Below, piece by piece: positions 63,486 to 64,000 of a stretch of DNA of 64,000 bases (positions are counted from its first letter, which is position 1; each line of letters begins with the position of its first letter). Source of the stretch: Bacillales bacterium (GTDB taxonomy: Bacteria > Bacillota > Bacilli > Bacillales > DASSOY01); the NCBI GenBank assembly GCA_035700025.1, contig DASSOY010000003.1, positions 62,001 through 126,000 on the forward strand. The letters run 5' to 3'. Below the pieces are notes generated by a model. That model was given only the letters and a program-made list of their open reading frames with translations. It was not told the origin of the DNA and did no database searches. The translations under genes and the position numbers were made by a program.

Positions 63486-63512
63486 CCTCCGGGTACGTGT
63501 TTCGCCCGGAGG
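63486..63512 (-). other. Hairpin that contains the Cse60-like gene's ribosome site
   Basis: On the minus strand CCTCCGGG (complement of 63505-63512) pairs perfectly with CCCGGAGG (complement of 63486-63493) across 11 bases. The second arm holds the GGAGG ribosome site of the next gene. It is followed by TCTTTTATT, so it may also terminate rhodanese transcripts. Confidence 0.6.
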
Positions 63513-63534
63513 CCGCCGATTTCCTGCTTTTTTT

Positions 63535-63843
63535 TTATGAAGTCGAAACTTCGCCTTCCCACTCGAGCATGCCGCCGGACATGTTTTTGACACGGTAGCC
63601 TTGGCCTTGCAAGAATTCCGTCACCCGTCCGCTGCGGTTTCCCGATCGGCAGACGAGAATGTGTTCGGTTGCTTTGTCGAGTTCATCAAGCTTGTCGGGA
63701 ATTTCCCCCATCGGAATATGTTTCGCTTCAGGAATTTTTCCAGCCGCCACTTCCTCATCTTCACGAACGTCAATGATCGACACCTTCTTACCTGCGCGAA
63801 GCAACTCCCTCACTTCATTCGGAGTAATCTCCTGAATCGCCAT
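63535..63843 (-). CDS. ytwF: Single-domain rhodanese, YtwF-like
   Basis: Sulfurtransferase of 102 residues. The active-site loop is HILVCRSGNRSGRV, with catalytic Cys65 followed by RSGNRS, suited to binding a small sulfur oxyanion or persulfide. The fold begins IIDVREDEEVAAG. It has no fused domain and no export signal, so it acts in the cytosol. GAGGAGGG precedes the ATG. Confidence 0.92.
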   Translation of the reverse strand: MAIQEITPNEVRELLRAGKKVSIIDVREDEEVAAGKIPEAKHIPMGEIPDKLDELDKATEHILVCRSGNRSGRVTEFLQGQGYRVKNMSGGMLEWEGEVSTS

Positions 63844-63927
63844 ACGATGCGTCCCTCCTCTGAAACGTCATTTTCACCTTTTTCTGAAGGATTGTCAAGC
63901 AGAATCACACGAACGTTCCAATGCACT

Positions 63928-63936
63928 TGCTATAAT
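63928..63936 (+). promoter_or_regulatory. Extended -10 promoter of the last gene
   Basis: TGCTATAAT (TG-N-TATAAT) 33 bases before the ATG at 63969; no clear -35. Confidence 0.5.
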
Positions 63937-63968
63937 GAGGACAGCCTATTGCAAATGAGGGAGAGCCA

Positions 63969-64000
63969 TGTTCCGTCCGTCCACGACCGTCTTTCACATT
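63969..64000 (+). CDS. Start of a gene cut by the window end
   Basis: An ATG preceded by GAGGGAGAG opens a frame MFRPSTTVFHI that runs off the window. Eleven residues are too few to identify it. Confidence 0.5.

Noticed and set aside
1-64000. Mobile elements, CRISPR arrays, prophage or toxin-antitoxin genes
   Set aside because: No transposase, integrase, phage structural gene, direct-repeat array or toxin-antitoxin pair was found; gene order is largely that of the Bacillus backbone.

Overview
The window looks like chromosomal DNA of an endospore-forming member of the Bacillota, most likely Bacillaceae, with roughly balanced base composition. Evidence for this includes an alpha/beta-type small acid-soluble spore protein, a spore-type LysM-GH18 hydrolase, a Cse60-like protein, CcpA, EzrA, SftA, YtxG/YtxH, a T-box leader, and sigma-A, sigma-B and sigma-D type promoters. 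Much of the gene order matches the Bacillus subtilis ytcI-to-ytgP part of the chromosome, recalled from memory. I see no insertion sequence, prophage, CRISPR array, tRNA or rRNA. About a fifth of genes appear to start at TTG or GTG behind a strong Shine-Dalgarno sequence.

Layout. 1-9 kb: truncated acyl-CoA synthetase, spore protein, thiI/cysteine desulfurase pair, ezrA, TetR regulator, free-Met-sulfoxide reductase, GAF-GGDEF protein. 9-17.5 kb: rpsD with a structured leader, a HAD phosphatase, serA behind a T-box, a class A penicillin-binding protein, ccpA. 17.6-28.3 kb: spore hydrolase, aroA (chorismate mutase-DAHP synthase), ytxH/ytxG behind a sigma-B promoter, murC, nicotinate phosphoribosyltransferase, sftA, ytpR, ytpQ, queF. 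28.4-40 kb: chemoreceptor with a sigma-D promoter, ytoQ, M42 peptidase, membrane GGDEF protein, a three-gene OpuC-type compatible-solute importer, and queD-queE-queC. 40-50 kb: small unknowns, enoyl-CoA hydratase, trmB, ytmP, a NERD-like protein, thpR, cysteine synthase, lipM-lipA and a K+ channel.

50.1-59.9 kb is the most distinctive part: a divergent locus that reads as ectoine/hydroxyectoine catabolism. One arm (minus strand, six tightly packed or overlapping genes) encodes an ectoine hydrolase (DoeA/EutD type), EutC, a cystathionine gamma-synthase-like PLP enzyme, an M20 amidohydrolase, a homoserine dehydrogenase and an aldehyde dehydrogenase. The other arm (plus strand) encodes EutB and a PucR-type regulator. 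The usual AstE/AspA-type deacetylase (DoeB) and class III aminotransferase (DoeD) are absent. The M20 enzyme, the PLP enzyme and homoserine dehydrogenase occupy the operon instead, which suggests a variant lower pathway. The OpuC-type importer 13 kb away could bring in the substrate, since B. subtilis OpuC is known to take up ectoine, but the link is inference.

60-64 kb returns to the B. subtilis-like backbone: a YtzE-type HTH protein, a PRC-barrel protein, a DUF6884-type protein, the YtgP/MurJ flippase, a Cse60-like protein, a rhodanese, and the first codons of one more gene.
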